Assembly (NCBI GenBank): GCA_013823325.1
Contig: PNLY01000047.1
Span: forward strand, 1 to 41,689
Direction of reading: 5' to 3'
Source: Methylobacterium sp.
GTDB taxonomy: Bacteria > Pseudomonadota > Alphaproteobacteria > Rhizobiales > Beijerinckiaceae
Length of the DNA stretch: 41,689 bases
The position numbers and the translations under genes were made by a program. The notes under the pieces were generated by a model, which did no database searches, was not told the DNA's origin, and was given only the letters and a program-made list of their open reading frames with translations. Below are positions 7,033-16,842 of the stretch, piece after piece; position 1 is the stretch's first letter, and each line of letters begins with the position of its first letter.

Positions 7033-8112
7033 TCACGGCGCGACCATGCGCTCCGCCTTGGGCGGCAGGTATTTGTTTGAGAACACCTTGTCCGGCGCCG
7101 GTGCGGACGGCAGGCCGAAGGCGTCGGCAACGTCAGTGACCGAGCGGGCGAAGCGCGCGGGGTCGACATCGCCCATGCCGTTCTCCTTCACGAAGGGCGT
7201 CAGCACGTTCATCTTCAGCGACAGGTCGAGGCGCTCGGCTTCCAGCTTCTCGTCGATCAGCGGATCGCGCTTCTTCACCGCCGCGAGGCCGACGGCCGGA
7301 TTGGCGGCGACTTCCTTCCAGGCCTTGGCGGTGGCGCGCAGGAACCCCTTCACCACCTCCGGCTTCTCGGCGAAGGCCGGCGAGACGATGATGCCGTTAC
7401 CGTACACGTCCATCTTGTAGTCGGAGTAGTTGAAGGAGACGATGTCCTCCTGCTTCACGCCGCGCGCCTTCAGGTCGAGCACGGACGAGAAGAAGTGGCC
7501 GCTGATGAAATCGACCGTGCCCTGCACCATCGACTGCTCGCGCAGTTGCGGCGTCAGGTTGACGTGATTGACGCTCTTGGCGTCGATGCCGACCTTCTTG
7601 GCGAAGGCGGGGAAGAGCCGGAAGGACGCATCGAACACCGGCGCGCCGAGCTTCTTGCCGGCGAGATCGGCAGGCTTCGAGATTCCCGTCTTCTTCAGCG
7701 TGTGCACGCCGAAGGGCGGGAAATCATAGGCCATGAAGACGCAGAGGATTTCCTTGCCCACGTTCTTGGCGTTGTACTCGATCAGCGAGTTCACATCGGA
7801 GAAACCAATATCGTAGGCGCCGGTGGCGACGCGCTGGACCGCGCCGGCCGAGCCCTGGCCGGGGTCCATGGTCACGTCGAGCCCCTCGGCCTTGTAGTAG
7901 CCCTTCTCCAGCGCCACCAGGAAGGGCGAGGTCGGCCCCTGGAACACCCAGTCGAGGGTGAACTTGACCGCAGTTTGCGCCTGCGCCGGGGACATTGCGC
8001 CAAGGGCCAAAGCCGCTGCGCCGGCCAGCGCCGCGCGCCGGCTGAATGCCCGCGCCAAATCCGTGCCGGCCCGCCGCGAGCCGGACATCCCCCACTTCAC
8101 CTCACGAACCAT
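7033..8112 (-). CDS. ABC transporter substrate-binding protein, NMT1/SsuA-like
   Basis: This 359-residue secreted protein is of the NMT1/THI5-SsuA group, type II periplasmic-binding fold. A twin-arginine-like signal ([16 protein letters not shown], then SPAQAQ) ends near residue 46. The mature part starts [32 protein letters not shown], cited here by its pattern of Trp54 followed by KGYY, which is the family hallmark. The [18 protein letters not shown] segment follows. It heads the importer (binding protein, ATPase, permease). The start at 8112 is the longest; the ATG at 8088 is an alternative just before the signal peptide. The ligand is not predictable; related proteins bind pyrimidine precursors, sulfonates or aromatic acids. 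Confidence 0.88.
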   Translation of the reverse strand: MVREVKWGMSGSRRAGTDLARAFSRRAALAGAAALALGAMSPAQAQTAVKFTLDWVFQGPTSPFLVALEKGYYKAEGLDVTMDPGQGSAGAVQRVATGAYDIGFSDVNSLIEYNAKNVGKEILCVFMAYDFPPFGVHTLKKTGISKPADLAGKKLGAPVFDASFRLFPAFAKKVGIDAKSVNHVNLTPQLREQSMVQGTVDFISGHFFSSVLDLKARGVKQEDIVSFNYSDYKMDVYGNGIIVSPAFAEKPEVVKGFLRATAKAWKEVAANPAVGLAAVKKRDPLIDEKLEAERLDLSLKMNVLTPFVKENGMGDVDPARFARSVTDVADAFGLPSAPAPDKVFSNKYLPPKAERMVAP

Positions 8113-8314
8113 CGAAGCCGACCCCTGCTTATGTTGTACGACGACGCTAACGGGCGCCTATCGGGAGTCAATCGACCGGCCAGGGTTGTCTGCCGCTTTT
8201 TCAGGCAGGCGTTTTCCATCTTGCCGGCAGATGGCGCCGCGCTTGTTGCGCCGCACGCGCATATCTGCGAAACCGCGCCCTTCCCTGCCCCATCTTGCGA
8301 GACCTGAAGCCAAA

Positions 8315-10030
8315 ATGTCCGCTTTCGAACCCGCGCTGATCGAAGCCGCCCGCGTCTCGGCCGCCTGGCCGTTCGAGGAAGCCAAGAAGCTCGTCGCGCG
8401 GCTGCAGAAATCGGGCAAGCAGGAGGTGGTGTTCGAGACCGGTTACGGCCCGTCCGGTCTGCCGCATATCGGCACGTTCGGCGAGGTCGCGCGCACCTCG
8501 ATGGTCCGTCACGCCTTTCAGGTGCTGACCGACGGCGCGATCCCGACGAGGCTGATCGCCTTCTCGGACGATATGGACGGCCTGCGCAAGGTGCCGGACA
8601 ATGTCCCGAACAAGGAGCTGCTGGCGCAGCATCTCGGCAAGCCGCTGACCGAGGTGCCGGACCCGTTCGGCACGCATGACTCGTTCGGCCGGCATAACAA
8701 CGCCCGGCTCTGCGCCTTCCTCGACCAGTTCGGCTTCGACTACGAGTTCAAGTCCTCGACCGACGCCTATCGCGCCGGCGAGTTTGACGCGACCCTGCTC
8801 AAGATGCTGGCCCGCTTCGACAAGATCATGTCGATCATGCTGGCGACCCTGCGCGAGGAACGCGCCGCGACCTATTCGCCCTTCCTGCCGATCCACCCCA
8901 AGACCCGGATCGTCATGCAGGTGCCGATCGAGGCGCGCGACGTCGCGGCCGGCACCATCACCTGGACCGACCCGCAGAGCGGCGAGCGTTTCACCACGCC
9001 GGTGACCGGCGGCCATGCCAAGCTGCAATGGAAGCCGGACTGGGCGATGCGCTGGGTCGCGCTCGGCGTCGATTACGAGATGGCCGGCAAGGATCTGATC
9101 GACTCGGTCAAGGTCTCCTCGCAGATCGCCCGCGCCATCGACGGCACGCCGCCGGAAGGCTTCAACTACGAGCTCTTCCTCGACGAGCAGGGCCAGAAGA
9201 TCTCGAAGTCGAAGGGCAATGGCCTCACCATCGAGGACTGGCTGAGCTACGGCCCGCCGGAGTCGCTTGCGCTGTTCATGTACTCGCGCCCGCGCGAGGC
9301 CAAGAAGCTGCATTTCGACGTGATCCCGCGCGCGGTCGACGACTATCTGCAGTTCCTCGGCGGCTATGACCGGCAGGACTGGAAGAACCGGCTCGGCAAC
9401 CCGGTCTGGCACATCCATGCCGGCACGCCGCCGCAGCCGGAGGTGGTCGCCACCGGCGCGGGCGACAATGCGGTGCGTACGCAGATCTCGTTCTCGCTGC
9501 TGATGAACCTCGTCGCCGTCGCGAATTCCGAGGACAAGGCCGTGCTCTGGGGCTTCCTGCAGCGCTATGCGCCCGGCATCTCGCCGCAGACGCATCCGCG
9601 GCTCGATGCGCTGGTCGGCTACGCCCTGGCCTACTTCAGAGACTTCGTGAAGCCGGCCAAGCACTATCGCCCTGCCGACGAGACCGAACGCGCCGCCTTC
9701 ATCGCGCTCGACGCCGCGCTCGCCACGTTGCCGGCGGATGCGGGCGCCGAAGCCGTGCAGGACGCAGCGCTCGACGTGGCGCGCGCCATCCCGCGCTACC
9801 AGAACCTCGCGGCCAAGAATGCGACACCTGAGCGGCCCGGCGTCTCCGGCGACTGGTGGAAGGCGATCTACCAGGTGATGTTCGGCGAGGATCAGGGCCC
9901 GCGCTTCGGCTCCTTCGCCGCGATCTATGGCCTTGACAACACTCGCAAGCTGATTGCCAAGGCGCTCGACGGCGATCTGATCCGCGAGCACGAGGCCTTC
10001 CTGGCGGCGCGCCAGCCGCTCAGCGCATGA
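8315..10030 (+). CDS. lysK: Lysine--tRNA ligase, class I (archaeal-type)
   Basis: This 571-residue cytoplasmic enzyme charges tRNA-Lys. It belongs to class I lysyl-tRNA synthetases, the archaeal form also found in many alphaproteobacteria, not the class II LysS. Seen: the HIGH-type motif PSGLPHIGT (His51-Thr54), the KMSKS-type loop KISKS (295-299), and FETGYGPSG and FEYELF-like core segments. The frame is open much further upstream, but the ATG at 8315 matches the family N-terminus; upstream translation is not conserved-looking and is antisense to the binding-protein signal peptide. Its stop overlaps the nitroreductase start by 4 nt (ATGA). No class II lysS is present in the window. Confidence 0.96.
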   Translation: MSAFEPALIEAARVSAAWPFEEAKKLVARLQKSGKQEVVFETGYGPSGLPHIGTFGEVARTSMVRHAFQVLTDGAIPTRLIAFSDDMDGLRKVPDNVPNKELLAQHLGKPLTEVPDPFGTHDSFGRHNNARLCAFLDQFGFDYEFKSSTDAYRAGEFDATLLKMLARFDKIMSIMLATLREERAATYSPFLPIHPKTRIVMQVPIEARDVAAGTITWTDPQSGERFTTPVTGGHAKLQWKPDWAMRWVALGVDYEMAGKDLIDSVKVSSQIARAIDGTPPEGFNYELFLDEQGQKISKSKGNGLTIEDWLSYGPPESLALFMYSRPREAKKLHFDVIPRAVDDYLQFLGGYDRQDWKNRLGNPVWHIHAGTPPQPEVVATGAGDNAVRTQISFSLLMNLVAVANSEDKAVLWGFLQRYAPGISPQTHPRLDALVGYALAYFRDFVKPAKHYRPADETERAAFIALDAALATLPADAGAEAVQDAALDVARAIPRYQNLAAKNATPERPGVSGDWWKAIYQVMFGEDQGPRFGSFAAIYGLDNTRKLIAKALDGDLIREHEAFLAARQPLSA

Positions 10031-10713
10031 GTGCAGCGGCGGCTGAGGCGGTCGAGAAGGCCATCGCCAGCCGCCGCGCCGTGCGCGCCTTCCTGCCTGA
10101 TCCCGTCGATCCCGCCTTGGTGCGCCGTCTGATCGAACTGGCGGCGCGGGCACCGAGCGGCACCAACATGCAGCCCTGGCGCCTGCGCGTGCTCGGGCCC
10201 AGGACCCGCGCCAGGCTGGAGACCGCGCTGGTCGCCGCCGCGCTCGACGATCCCTCCCCGCGCGAGGAGGAGTATCGCTACTATCCGGTGACCTTCCGCG
10301 AGCCCTATCTCTCGCGGCGCCGCAAGGTCGGCTGGGACCTCTACGGCCTGCTTGGCGTCGCCAAGGGCGACCATGCCGGCATGCGCCGCCAGACCGAGGC
10401 GAACCTGCGCTTCTTCGGTGCGCCGGTCGCGTTGATGCTGACGGTCGATCGCGATCTCGAGATCGGCTCCTGGCTCGACCTCGGCGCCTTCATCCAGACC
10501 CTGCTGATCGCGGCGCAGGGGCACGGCCTCGATTCCTGCCCGCAGGCGATCTTCGCCCGTTTCCACGGGATCGTGCGGCGCGAGCTTTCCATCCCGCAGA
10601 GCGAGGTCGTCGTCTGCGGCATCGCGCTCGGCAAGGCCGATCCGGATGCGCCCGCCAACCGGCTCGTGCCGGAGCGCGAGCCGGTCGAGGGCTTCACCAG
10701 CTGGCTGGATTAG
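10027..10713 (+). CDS. Nitroreductase family flavoprotein
   Basis: This 228-residue protein has the FMN-dependent nitroreductase fold. The N-terminal FMN phosphate site reads [16 protein letters not shown], then [19 protein letters not shown], and the central part has [27 protein letters not shown]. It uses NAD(P)H to reduce nitro compounds or quinones, or acts on an unidentified natural substrate. The start codon overlaps the lysK stop (ATGA), so the two are translationally coupled, although no functional link is obvious. The closest subgroup (Pden_5119-like versus NfnB-like) cannot be decided by eye. Confidence 0.9.
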   Translation: MSAAAAEAVEKAIASRRAVRAFLPDPVDPALVRRLIELAARAPSGTNMQPWRLRVLGPRTRARLETALVAAALDDPSPREEEYRYYPVTFREPYLSRRRKVGWDLYGLLGVAKGDHAGMRRQTEANLRFFGAPVALMLTVDRDLEIGSWLDLGAFIQTLLIAAQGHGLDSCPQAIFARFHGIVRRELSIPQSEVVVCGIALGKADPDAPANRLVPEREPVEGFTSWLD

Positions 10714-10729
10714 CCCGAGGCTGTTCCGC

Positions 10730-11590
10730 TCAAAGCAGGAAGTCGGACGCCGTCAGGTTGATCTCGCCGGCGAGCTCGATCTCGAAATCGGCCACGCGAT
10801 CGCCATTCATGTCGGCCGTGACGAAGGTGTTGCCATCGACGACGTCGTAGCGCACCTCGCCGGCGCCGCCGCTGAAGCCGTCCATGCCGATGAAGACGAA
10901 ATCCTGGAAGTCAGGTGTCACGGTATCGGCATCCACCGGCAGGCTGATGTCATCCGCGCCTTGCGTGAAACCATAGATGACGTCACGTGTGGCGGCTCCG
11001 GGAACGCTCTCACTCTCGGTCCAGTAGACGAAGACGTCGCGGCCCACGCCGCCATGGAGGAAATCCTTGCCGGCGTCGCCCCAGAGCTCGTCCGTGTAGT
11101 CGAAATTGGCAGTGTCGTCGCCGCCGCCATAGATCGTGTCCGTGCCGTTGCCGCCGCGGAGGAAGTCGGCGCCATTGCCGCCTTGGATCGTATCGTTGCC
11201 GTCGCCCCCGATGAGGATATCGCGCTCCTCGCTGCCGGACAGCATGTCATTGCCGCCCTCGCCATAGGCGATCCCCCCGCCGAGCACGACATCATTGCCG
11301 TTGCCGCCATAGATCAGATCATACTGGCCGCCGCCGTCGATCAGGTCGTTGCCGTCGCCACCATAGAGCTGGTCCTGGCCCGCGCCGCCATAGATGCGGT
11401 CATTTCCGCCGCCGCCGTGAACGACGTCGTCAACGTCGCCGCCGGACAGCAGGTCGGCGAGCGGGCTGCCGGTCATGTGGTCGTCACCGGCGCGGCCATA
11501 GGCGGTCCAACCGGTCGTGCTGGTCTCGGCCACCCAGGAATCATTGCCCTCGGTGCCATCCCAACGGTTCTGCAGAACGTTCAGGCTCAT
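10730..11590 (-). CDS. RTX-type calcium-binding repeat protein
   Basis: This 286-residue acidic, glycine-rich protein has about ten nonapeptide RTX repeats of the form GGxGxDxhx (for example GGAGQDQLYGGDGNDLIDG) from about residue 30 to 185. A C-terminal domain follows, with DVIYGFTQGADDISLP, FSGGAGEVRYDVVDGNT and a final hydrophobic LTASDFLL. Such proteins fold in external calcium and leave the cell by type I secretion through an uncleaved C-terminal signal. No catalytic domain precedes the repeats, and no type I secretion genes lie nearby, so the secretion system must be elsewhere. CAAGGAGACTTGAG gives a strong ribosome-binding site. Its role (adhesin, matrix protein, enzyme partner) is unknown. 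Confidence 0.9.
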   Translation of the reverse strand: MSLNVLQNRWDGTEGNDSWVAETSTTGWTAYGRAGDDHMTGSPLADLLSGGDVDDVVHGGGGNDRIYGGAGQDQLYGGDGNDLIDGGGQYDLIYGGNGNDVVLGGGIAYGEGGNDMLSGSEERDILIGGDGNDTIQGGNGADFLRGGNGTDTIYGGGDDTANFDYTDELWGDAGKDFLHGGVGRDVFVYWTESESVPGAATRDVIYGFTQGADDISLPVDADTVTPDFQDFVFIGMDGFSGGAGEVRYDVVDGNTFVTADMNGDRVADFEIELAGEINLTASDFLL

Positions 11591-11683
11591 GCCTCAAGTC
11601 TCCTTGATAGCTGGCCCACCCGCCTTGATCGCCAATGATCTCCCCACCGGCAGAGTTGATGCCGCTTGCGACGTCATGATGGC

Positions 11684-11720
11684 AAAAGAGCGCGGCCCGG
11701 GAATTCCCCGACCGCGCTCT
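11684..11720 (-). terminator. Intrinsic terminator after the cysteine dioxygenase gene
   Basis: On the minus strand a 9-bp stem AGAGCGCGG (from 11720) pairs with CCGCGCTCT (to 11687) and runs directly into TTTT and GCC. It lies 41 bp after the dioxygenase stop and before the RTX gene start. Confidence 0.7.
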
Positions 11721-11760
11721 CAAATTCTGCTCGCCAGCAGCCGGCCCCGGCTGCGAGCCT

Positions 11761-12303
11761 TCAGCCCGCGACGGCGGTGTACTCGGTCTCGACCGAGGAA
11801 TCGTGGAGATGGTGGTCGTAGCCGTAGATGTGGATCGAGATCGCGTCGCCGACACCGCGATTCTGCATGCGGTGAATGTTCGGCCCGGTCGGCAGCATGC
11901 AGGCGACATAGCCGGCCTGGCGCTCATACTCCTGCGTCGCCACCGCGCGGCTGGCGTCGATGGCGCGATACCAGGTTTCCGTCAGGGCGCCGGTGACCAT
12001 GCCGAAGCAGCACGAGCAGTGATGGTCGTGGATGCAGGTGGTCGAGCCCTCGCCCCAGACCATCGCCCAGACACTGACGGCGTCGTTGCCGGCGAGCAGG
12101 TTGCGGGCATAGCTGCCTTGCTTGCGCTGCAGCGGCAGGGCCTGGATCAGCTCGGGAATTGCAACGAGCTCGTTGAGGACGGCGCGGGCCGCGGCGAGAT
12201 AGTCGCGTGAGCAGGTACCCTCATGCGTCCGCAGGGCGTTCAGCACCGCACCGCGCCGCTCCTCGCCGAGAAAGCCCTGCATGTCCCTGATCTCCCACCG
12301 CAT
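11761..12303 (-). CDS. Cysteine dioxygenase family protein
   Basis: This protein of up to 180 residues is a cupin that oxidises cysteine to cysteine sulfinate using a mononuclear iron. The 3-His iron site is His92, His94 (IHDHH) and His144 (PNIHRMQN). Arg67 in YARNLL matches the carboxylate-binding arginine of true cysteine dioxygenases rather than the glutamine of mercaptopropionate-type enzymes. Cys99 and Tyr160 align with the Cys93-Tyr157 pair that forms the crosslinked cofactor in mammals; many bacterial members have Gly at the Cys position. The ATG at 12282 (MQGFLG), after GGGAGATCAGGGAC, may be the true start. A divergent DecR-like Lrp regulator suggests cysteine-responsive control. A terminator follows. 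Confidence 0.88.
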   Translation of the reverse strand: MRWEIRDMQGFLGEERRGAVLNALRTHEGTCSRDYLAAARAVLNELVAIPELIQALPLQRKQGSYARNLLAGNDAVSVWAMVWGEGSTTCIHDHHCSCCFGMVTGALTETWYRAIDASRAVATQEYERQAGYVACMLPTGPNIHRMQNRGVGDAISIHIYGYDHHLHDSSVETEYTAVAG

Positions 12304-12407
12304 CGAATGACAAGGGAATGATAGGCCGGGCGCGGTGGGAACGGTTTGCGATCTCCGACGCAGGACATGTCGAAATTAGAAACTGCTACCAATCAGCCGG
12401 TTATTAT

Positions 12408-12421
12408 GAGAAATATTTTTC
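12408..12421. promoter_or_regulatory. Candidate Lrp-type operator between dioxygenase and regulator genes
   Basis: GAGAAATATTTTTC is a near-perfect AT-rich palindrome in an unusually AT-rich stretch of the 165-bp divergent gap. Its size and composition fit a site for the adjacent Lrp-family protein. This is a motif-level inference only. Confidence 0.4.
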
Positions 12422-12468
12422 GATCACTCGTCGATCCCTGATATTCCATTCCGAGAAAGCCGACCGCC

Positions 12469-12948
12469 ATGGCCAAGCTCGACGCGTTCGATCTGCGCAT
12501 TCTCGCGCTGCTGCAGGAGGATGCGAGCAAACCGCTGGCAGAGATCGCCGAAGCGGTGGGACTGTCGCCGACGCCGTGCTGGCGGCGCATCCAGAAGCTG
12601 GAAGAGGCAGGCCATATCAGGCGGCGCGTCGCGCTGCTCGACCGCACCAAGCTGAAGGCCGGCGTCACCGTCTTCATCGCGGTCAAGACGGCGCGCCACA
12701 CCATGGAGTGGCTGGAGCGCTTCCACGCCGCGGTGCACGACCTGCCCGAGATCGTCGACTTCTACCGGATGAGCGGCGACATCGACTATCTGCTCAAGGC
12801 CTATGTCTCGGATATCGCCGCTTACGACGCGCTCTACAAGAAGCTGATCTCGCGCATCGAGCTCAGCGACGTCACTTCCATGTTCGCCATGGAGGAGCTG
12901 AAATCGACCACGGCGATCCCCCTCGGCTTCGCCGCCGAGGAGCCGTAA
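12469..12948 (+). CDS. Lrp/AsnC family regulator, DecR-like
   Basis: This 159-residue regulator has an N-terminal helix-turn-helix (about 3-60: FDLRILALLQEDASKPLAEI, LSPTPCWRRIQKLEEAG) and a C-terminal RAM ligand-binding domain (about 68-150). The text VALLDRTKL, FYRMSGDIDYLLK, YDALYKKLI and LSDVTSMFAMEELKSTTAIPL closely follows E. coli DecR (YbaO), which responds to cysteine and drives cysteine detoxification. It is divergent from a cysteine dioxygenase, so it probably switches that gene on when cysteine is high; that is inference. It ends 4 bp before the convergent fadJ-type stop. Confidence 0.9.
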   Translation: MAKLDAFDLRILALLQEDASKPLAEIAEAVGLSPTPCWRRIQKLEEAGHIRRRVALLDRTKLKAGVTVFIAVKTARHTMEWLERFHAAVHDLPEIVDFYRMSGDIDYLLKAYVSDIAAYDALYKKLISRIELSDVTSMFAMEELKSTTAIPLGFAAEEP

Positions 12949-12952
12949 CGGC

Positions 12953-15025
12953 TCAAGCTCGGAGCGAGGCGAAGCCCTTGCCCTCGGCCGCTAGCTTGCG
13001 CAGGAGGGGCGCTGGTTCGAGCGAGGCATCGCCGCTCTCCGCCGCCTGCTGCTCCAGCCGCTTGACGATCGCATCAAGCCCGACGCTGTCGGCCCAATGC
13101 ATCGGCCCGCCACGCCAAGCCGGCCAGTTGTAGCCGTTGAGCCAGACCGTATCGATATCGCTGGCACGCGTCGCGATGCCCTCGTCGAGGATGCGCGCGC
13201 CCTCGTTGACCATCGGATCGAGCAGCCGCGCCAGGATGTCCTCGGCCGTGAAGCTGCGCCGCGTCACGCCCTTGCTGGCCGAGACCTCGGCGATCAGGGC
13301 CTCGACCTCAGGATCGCGCTCGCCGGCGCGGGCGCCTTCCGGGTAGCGGTAATAGCCGCGCCCGGTCTTCTGGCCGAACCAGCCGCGCTCGCAGATCGCA
13401 TCCGCCACCGCTGCGCTCTTGCCGCGCGCCTTGCGGCTGCGCCAGCTGATGTCGTTGCCGGCGAGATCCGACATGGCGAAGGGCCCCATCTTGAAGCCGA
13501 AGCCGGTCAGCGCCGCATCGACCTCATGCGGCAGCGCGCCCGCGACGAGCAGGCGCTCGGCGGCGCGGGTGCGCGCCTCCAGCAGGCGATTGCCGACGAA
13601 GCCGAAGCAGTTGCCGACCACGACGGGTACCTTGCCGAGCTTGCGCCCGAGCGCGATCGCGGTCGCGACCACATCGTTAGCGACGCCGGCCGGGCGGACG
13701 ATCTCGAGCAGCTTCATCACATTGGCCGGGCTGAAGAAGTGCAGGCCGAGCACATCGGCCGGCCGGCCCGTCACCGCGGCGATCTCGGCGAGATCGAGAT
13801 AGGAGGTGTTGCTGGCGAGGATCGCACCCGGCTTCGCAATCCTGTCGAGCGCGCCGAAGATCTCACGCTTGACGCCCATCTCCTCGAAGGCTGCCTCGAT
13901 CACGATGTCGGCTTCCGCCGCGGCTGCCAGCCCGACTGCCGGCGTGATCAGCGCCATGCGCTGCTCGCGCACCGCCTCGGTCATCGAGCCGCGCTTGACC
14001 GAGAAGCCATAGGTGTCGCGCACCCGCGCATGGCCCTTGTCGATCTGCTCCTGCGTGGTCTCGATCAGCGTCACCGGGATGCCGGCATTGGCAAAGCACA
14101 TCGCGATACCGCCGCCCATGGTGCCGGCGCCGATCACTGCGGCACGCGCGATCGGGCGTGGCTTCACGCTGTCGTCGATGCCGGGCACCTTCGCCGCCTC
14201 GCGCTCGGCGAAGAAGACATAGCGCAATGCCTTGGAGCGCTCGTCGCCGAGGAGCTTCACGAACAGCGCCCGCTCGGTCGCAAGCCCCTCCGCCAGCGGC
14301 AGCGTCAACGCCCCACGCACCGCCTCGACCAGCGCCGCGACGTTCGGCATCTCGCCTGATTTCGCCAGCGCATCCTTGGCCAGCGTCTCGAAGGCTGCGC
14401 GCTCGCTCTCGGTCAGCTTGTCGGTACGCGTGCCGGTCTTCACCGGCGTACCCTTGCCTGCCAGTTCCTGCGCCAGCGCGACCGCGGCGCCTACGGCATC
14501 GGCCTCGACGAGCTTGTCGACCAGCCCAAGCGTCAGCGCCTTCTGGGCCGGGATCGGCTCGCCGGAGAGCATCATCGGGAAGGCGGCGGCCGCTCCGATC
14601 AGGCGCGGCAGGCGTTGCGTGCCGCCGGCGCCCGGAATCAGGCCGAGCTTGATCTCCGGCAGACCGAGCCTGGCGGCCGGGCTGGCGACGCGGCCATGGC
14701 AGGCGAGGCCGACCTCGAGCCCGCCACCGAGAGCGACGCCCTCGATCGCCGCGACGACCGGTTTCGGCGCATTCTCGATCGCCGCCAGCAGATCGGGCAG
14801 GATCGGCGGCGCCGGCGGCTTGCCGAACTCACTGATGTCGGCGCCGGCGATGAAAGCCTTGCCCTGCGCAGCGATGACCAGCGCAACCACCTCGCTGTCG
14901 GCCATCGCCTGCGTCAGCGCCTGCAACAGGTCGGCCCGTAGCGCGGCGCTCAGGGCGTTGACCGGCGGATTGTGCAGCGTCGCGATCGCCACCTGGCCTT
15001 GGCGGGTGAGGGTGACGGTCTGCAT
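12953..15025 (-). CDS. Bifunctional enoyl-CoA hydratase / 3-hydroxyacyl-CoA dehydrogenase (FadJ/FadB type)
   Basis: This 690-residue enzyme carries out two consecutive steps of fatty-acid beta-oxidation. An N-terminal crotonase domain (1-190) has Glu104 in [11 protein letters not shown] and Glu124 in [14 protein letters not shown] as the catalytic pair. The NAD-binding domain starts at about 294 ([12 protein letters not shown], GxGxxG at 299-304), with [15 protein letters not shown], and C-terminal dehydrogenase domains follow, including [16 protein letters not shown]. The start at 15025 is chosen because GGAGG stands 5 nt before this ATG; the frame stays open to 15271, but that part is antisense to the next gene and not conserved-looking. 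No thiolase gene is adjacent. It is divergent from a single-domain enoyl-CoA hydratase. Confidence 0.93.
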   Translation of the reverse strand: MQTVTLTRQGQVAIATLHNPPVNALSAALRADLLQALTQAMADSEVVALVIAAQGKAFIAGADISEFGKPPAPPILPDLLAAIENAPKPVVAAIEGVALGGGLEVGLACHGRVASPAARLGLPEIKLGLIPGAGGTQRLPRLIGAAAAFPMMLSGEPIPAQKALTLGLVDKLVEADAVGAAVALAQELAGKGTPVKTGTRTDKLTESERAAFETLAKDALAKSGEMPNVAALVEAVRGALTLPLAEGLATERALFVKLLGDERSKALRYVFFAEREAAKVPGIDDSVKPRPIARAAVIGAGTMGGGIAMCFANAGIPVTLIETTQEQIDKGHARVRDTYGFSVKRGSMTEAVREQRMALITPAVGLAAAAEADIVIEAAFEEMGVKREIFGALDRIAKPGAILASNTSYLDLAEIAAVTGRPADVLGLHFFSPANVMKLLEIVRPAGVANDVVATAIALGRKLGKVPVVVGNCFGFVGNRLLEARTRAAERLLVAGALPHEVDAALTGFGFKMGPFAMSDLAGNDISWRSRKARGKSAAVADAICERGWFGQKTGRGYYRYPEGARAGERDPEVEALIAEVSASKGVTRRSFTAEDILARLLDPMVNEGARILDEGIATRASDIDTVWLNGYNWPAWRGGPMHWADSVGLDAIVKRLEQQAAESGDASLEPAPLLRKLAAEGKGFASLRA

Positions 15026-15176
15026 GCCTGCCTCCATTGTGCGCTGCGAGCGCAAGGAGCCGGGAGCGAGCGGTGCTGTCAAGCCAGGATGCCCTCCCCC
15101 TTCCTTGACCGGTCCCCTCGCCTCCCCCATCGTCTGCCGCCCGCTTCCGGCGGGAGGGACAATTGAGAAGGCTTGC

Positions 15177-15929
15177 ATGACCGAGACCGTTCTGAGCGAG
15201 ACCCCGGCCGAGGGCGTCAGGCAGATCACCATGAACCGGCCCGACCGGCGCAATGCGCTCGACCGCGCCACCTATCAGGGGTTGATCGACGCGCTCGCCG
15301 CCGCTGATGCCGACGCCTCGATCCGCGCCGTCGTGCTCACCGGTGCCGGCGGCTGCTTCACCAGCGGCAATGACATCAAGGATTTCGCCGCTGCGGCCGC
15401 GACCGGCGTCGGCGCCGAGATCGCCATCGACTTCCTGACCGCGATCTCGACCGCCAAGAAGCCGATCGTCGCGGCGGCGGAGGGCTTCGCCGTCGGCATC
15501 GGCACCACCATGCTGCTGCATTGCGATCTCGCCTTCGCCGGACGCGGCGCCAGCTTCCGCATGCCCTTCGTCAGCCTCGGCCTCTGCCCGGAGGGTGGAT
15601 CGAGCTATCTCCTGCCGCTGATCGCCGGCAGCAAGCGCGCCGCCGAACTGCTGATGCTGGGCGAGCTCTTCGGTCCCGAGGTGGCGCAGGACGCCGGCCT
15701 GATCAACGACGTCACCGAGGAAGGCGGCGCGCTCGCGGCCGCGCTCGACAAGGCCAAGGCGCTGGCGGCGCTGCCGCCGCAATCCGTCGCGCTGACCAAA
15801 GCGCTGCTCAAGCGGGGCAGTGCCGCCGCCGTGGCCGAGACGATCGGCACCGAGGCGCGCCATTTCGGCGAGCGGCTGAAGTCGGCCGAGGCGCAAGCCG
15901 CCTTCATGGCCTTCCTGACCAAGCGCTGA
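15177..15929 (+). CDS. Enoyl-CoA hydratase/isomerase family protein
   Basis: This 250-residue crotonase-fold protein has an [13 protein letters not shown] start, [20 protein letters not shown] (first part of the CoA-binding oxyanion hole), a second oxyanion segment [14 protein letters not shown], and [15 protein letters not shown]. The first catalytic Glu position is replaced: the segment reads [10 protein letters not shown] where hydratases usually have a GGGxE pattern. The residue near the second position (CPEGGSS) keeps an acidic group, so isomerase or other crotonase chemistry is possible. GAGAAGG precedes the ATG at 15177. It is divergent from the fadJ-type gene across a 151-bp gap that must hold both promoters. 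Acyl-chain degradation is the likely pathway. Confidence 0.88.
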   Translation: MTETVLSETPAEGVRQITMNRPDRRNALDRATYQGLIDALAAADADASIRAVVLTGAGGCFTSGNDIKDFAAAAATGVGAEIAIDFLTAISTAKKPIVAAAEGFAVGIGTTMLLHCDLAFAGRGASFRMPFVSLGLCPEGGSSYLLPLIAGSKRAAELLMLGELFGPEVAQDAGLINDVTEEGGALAAALDKAKALAALPPQSVALTKALLKRGSAAAVAETIGTEARHFGERLKSAEAQAAFMAFLTKR

Positions 15930-16035
15930 CGCCACGCGATTCCGGGGCGCGTTCGTCGCGCGGTTGTCGCGGGAATCGCGGAACTTCCTGCTCCTCGTCA
16001 CGTTGACGCGCGTCAGCGATCTCAAGGAGCAGGAT

Positions 16036-16842
16036 GTGAAGCTGAAGGTCGTCGCCACCCTGGTCTATCGCTTCGACCATGAAACGCCGGTGATCGTCGC
16101 GATCGAGCCGGCGCGGTCTTCCGACCAGACCATCCTCTCCGATCGCCTGCTGGTGGATCAGTCCGTCGATCTGATCCGCGACCTCGACGCCGAAACCGGC
16201 GCGCGCCGCTTCCGCGCCGTGCTGTCGGGTCAGGTCTCGATCCAGTACCAGGGTACGGTCGACAACGGCACGCGCCGCCTCCTGCATGCCGAGGCGCGCC
16301 AGCATGCCTGGGCCGAACTTCCGTCCGAGGTCCTGCCCTATCTGCTGCCGAGCCGCTTCTGCCCCTCGGACAATCTGATGCGCTTCGCCCAGCGCGAGTT
16401 CAGCGACATCGGGGCAGGCGGCGCCAAGGTGCTCGCCGTCGTCGATTGGCTGCAGGAGCATGTCGACTACATCCATGGCGTCAGCAACGCGCAGACCACG
16501 GCGGAGCAGACCTTCATCGACCGGGCGGGCGTCTGCCGCGACTTCAGCCATCTCGCCATCGCGCTATGCCGTGCGCTCAACCTGCCCGCCCGCGCCGTCA
16601 GCGTCTATGCAGTCGATCTCGATCCGCCGGACTTCCACGCCGTCTTCGAGGTCTATCTCGACGGCCAGTGGTGGCTGGTCGATCCGACGCGGCTGGCTCC
16701 GGTCGACGGCATGGTCCGCATCGCGGCAGGGCGCGACGCGGCCGATATCGCCTTCCTGACCAGCGGCAATTTCTGCGAATGCCTCAACCAGTGGGTCGAG
16801 GTCAGCCGCATCGAAGACAGCGAGCCGGCGCAGGCTGCCTGA
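16036..16842 (+). CDS. Transglutaminase-like (bacterial) family protein
   Basis: This 268-residue protein has an N-terminal beta-rich domain (1-115) and a papain-like transglutaminase core with the catalytic triad Cys167 (RAGVCRDFSHLAIAL), His201 (PDFHAVFEVYL) and Asp216 (WWLVDPTRLAP). Bacterial members are thought to act as proteases or amidases; the substrate is unknown. Start: GTG at 16036, preceded by AAGGAG at the right distance; the in-frame ATG at 15964 lacks such a site. The C-terminus encodes half of a 22-bp perfect palindrome shared with the convergent sitD end. No alpha-E or circularly permuted ATP-grasp gene, its usual companions, is seen beside it. Confidence 0.88.
   Translation: MKLKVVATLVYRFDHETPVIVAIEPARSSDQTILSDRLLVDQSVDLIRDLDAETGARRFRAVLSGQVSIQYQGTVDNGTRRLLHAEARQHAWAELPSEVLPYLLPSRFCPSDNLMRFAQREFSDIGAGGAKVLAVVDWLQEHVDYIHGVSNAQTTAEQTFIDRAGVCRDFSHLAIALCRALNLPARAVSVYAVDLDPPDFHAVFEVYLDGQWWLVDPTRLAPVDGMVRIAAGRDAADIAFLTSGNFCECLNQWVEVSRIEDSEPAQAA

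Noticed and set aside
8113..8314. ATTGACT before the NMT1-like binding protein (minus strand, 8166-8172) as a MocR box
   Set aside because: It shares only ATTGACT with the boxes at 3550 and 5098 and can be explained as an ordinary -35; no second copy is nearby.
13097..14359. 420-codon plus-strand open frame inside the fadJ-type gene
   Set aside because: Antisense shadow; the minus frame carries both catalytic domains.
12953..15271. N-terminal extension of the fadJ-type protein to 15271
   Set aside because: The extra 82 codons are antisense to the enoyl-CoA hydratase start, and GGAGG directly precedes the ATG at 15025.
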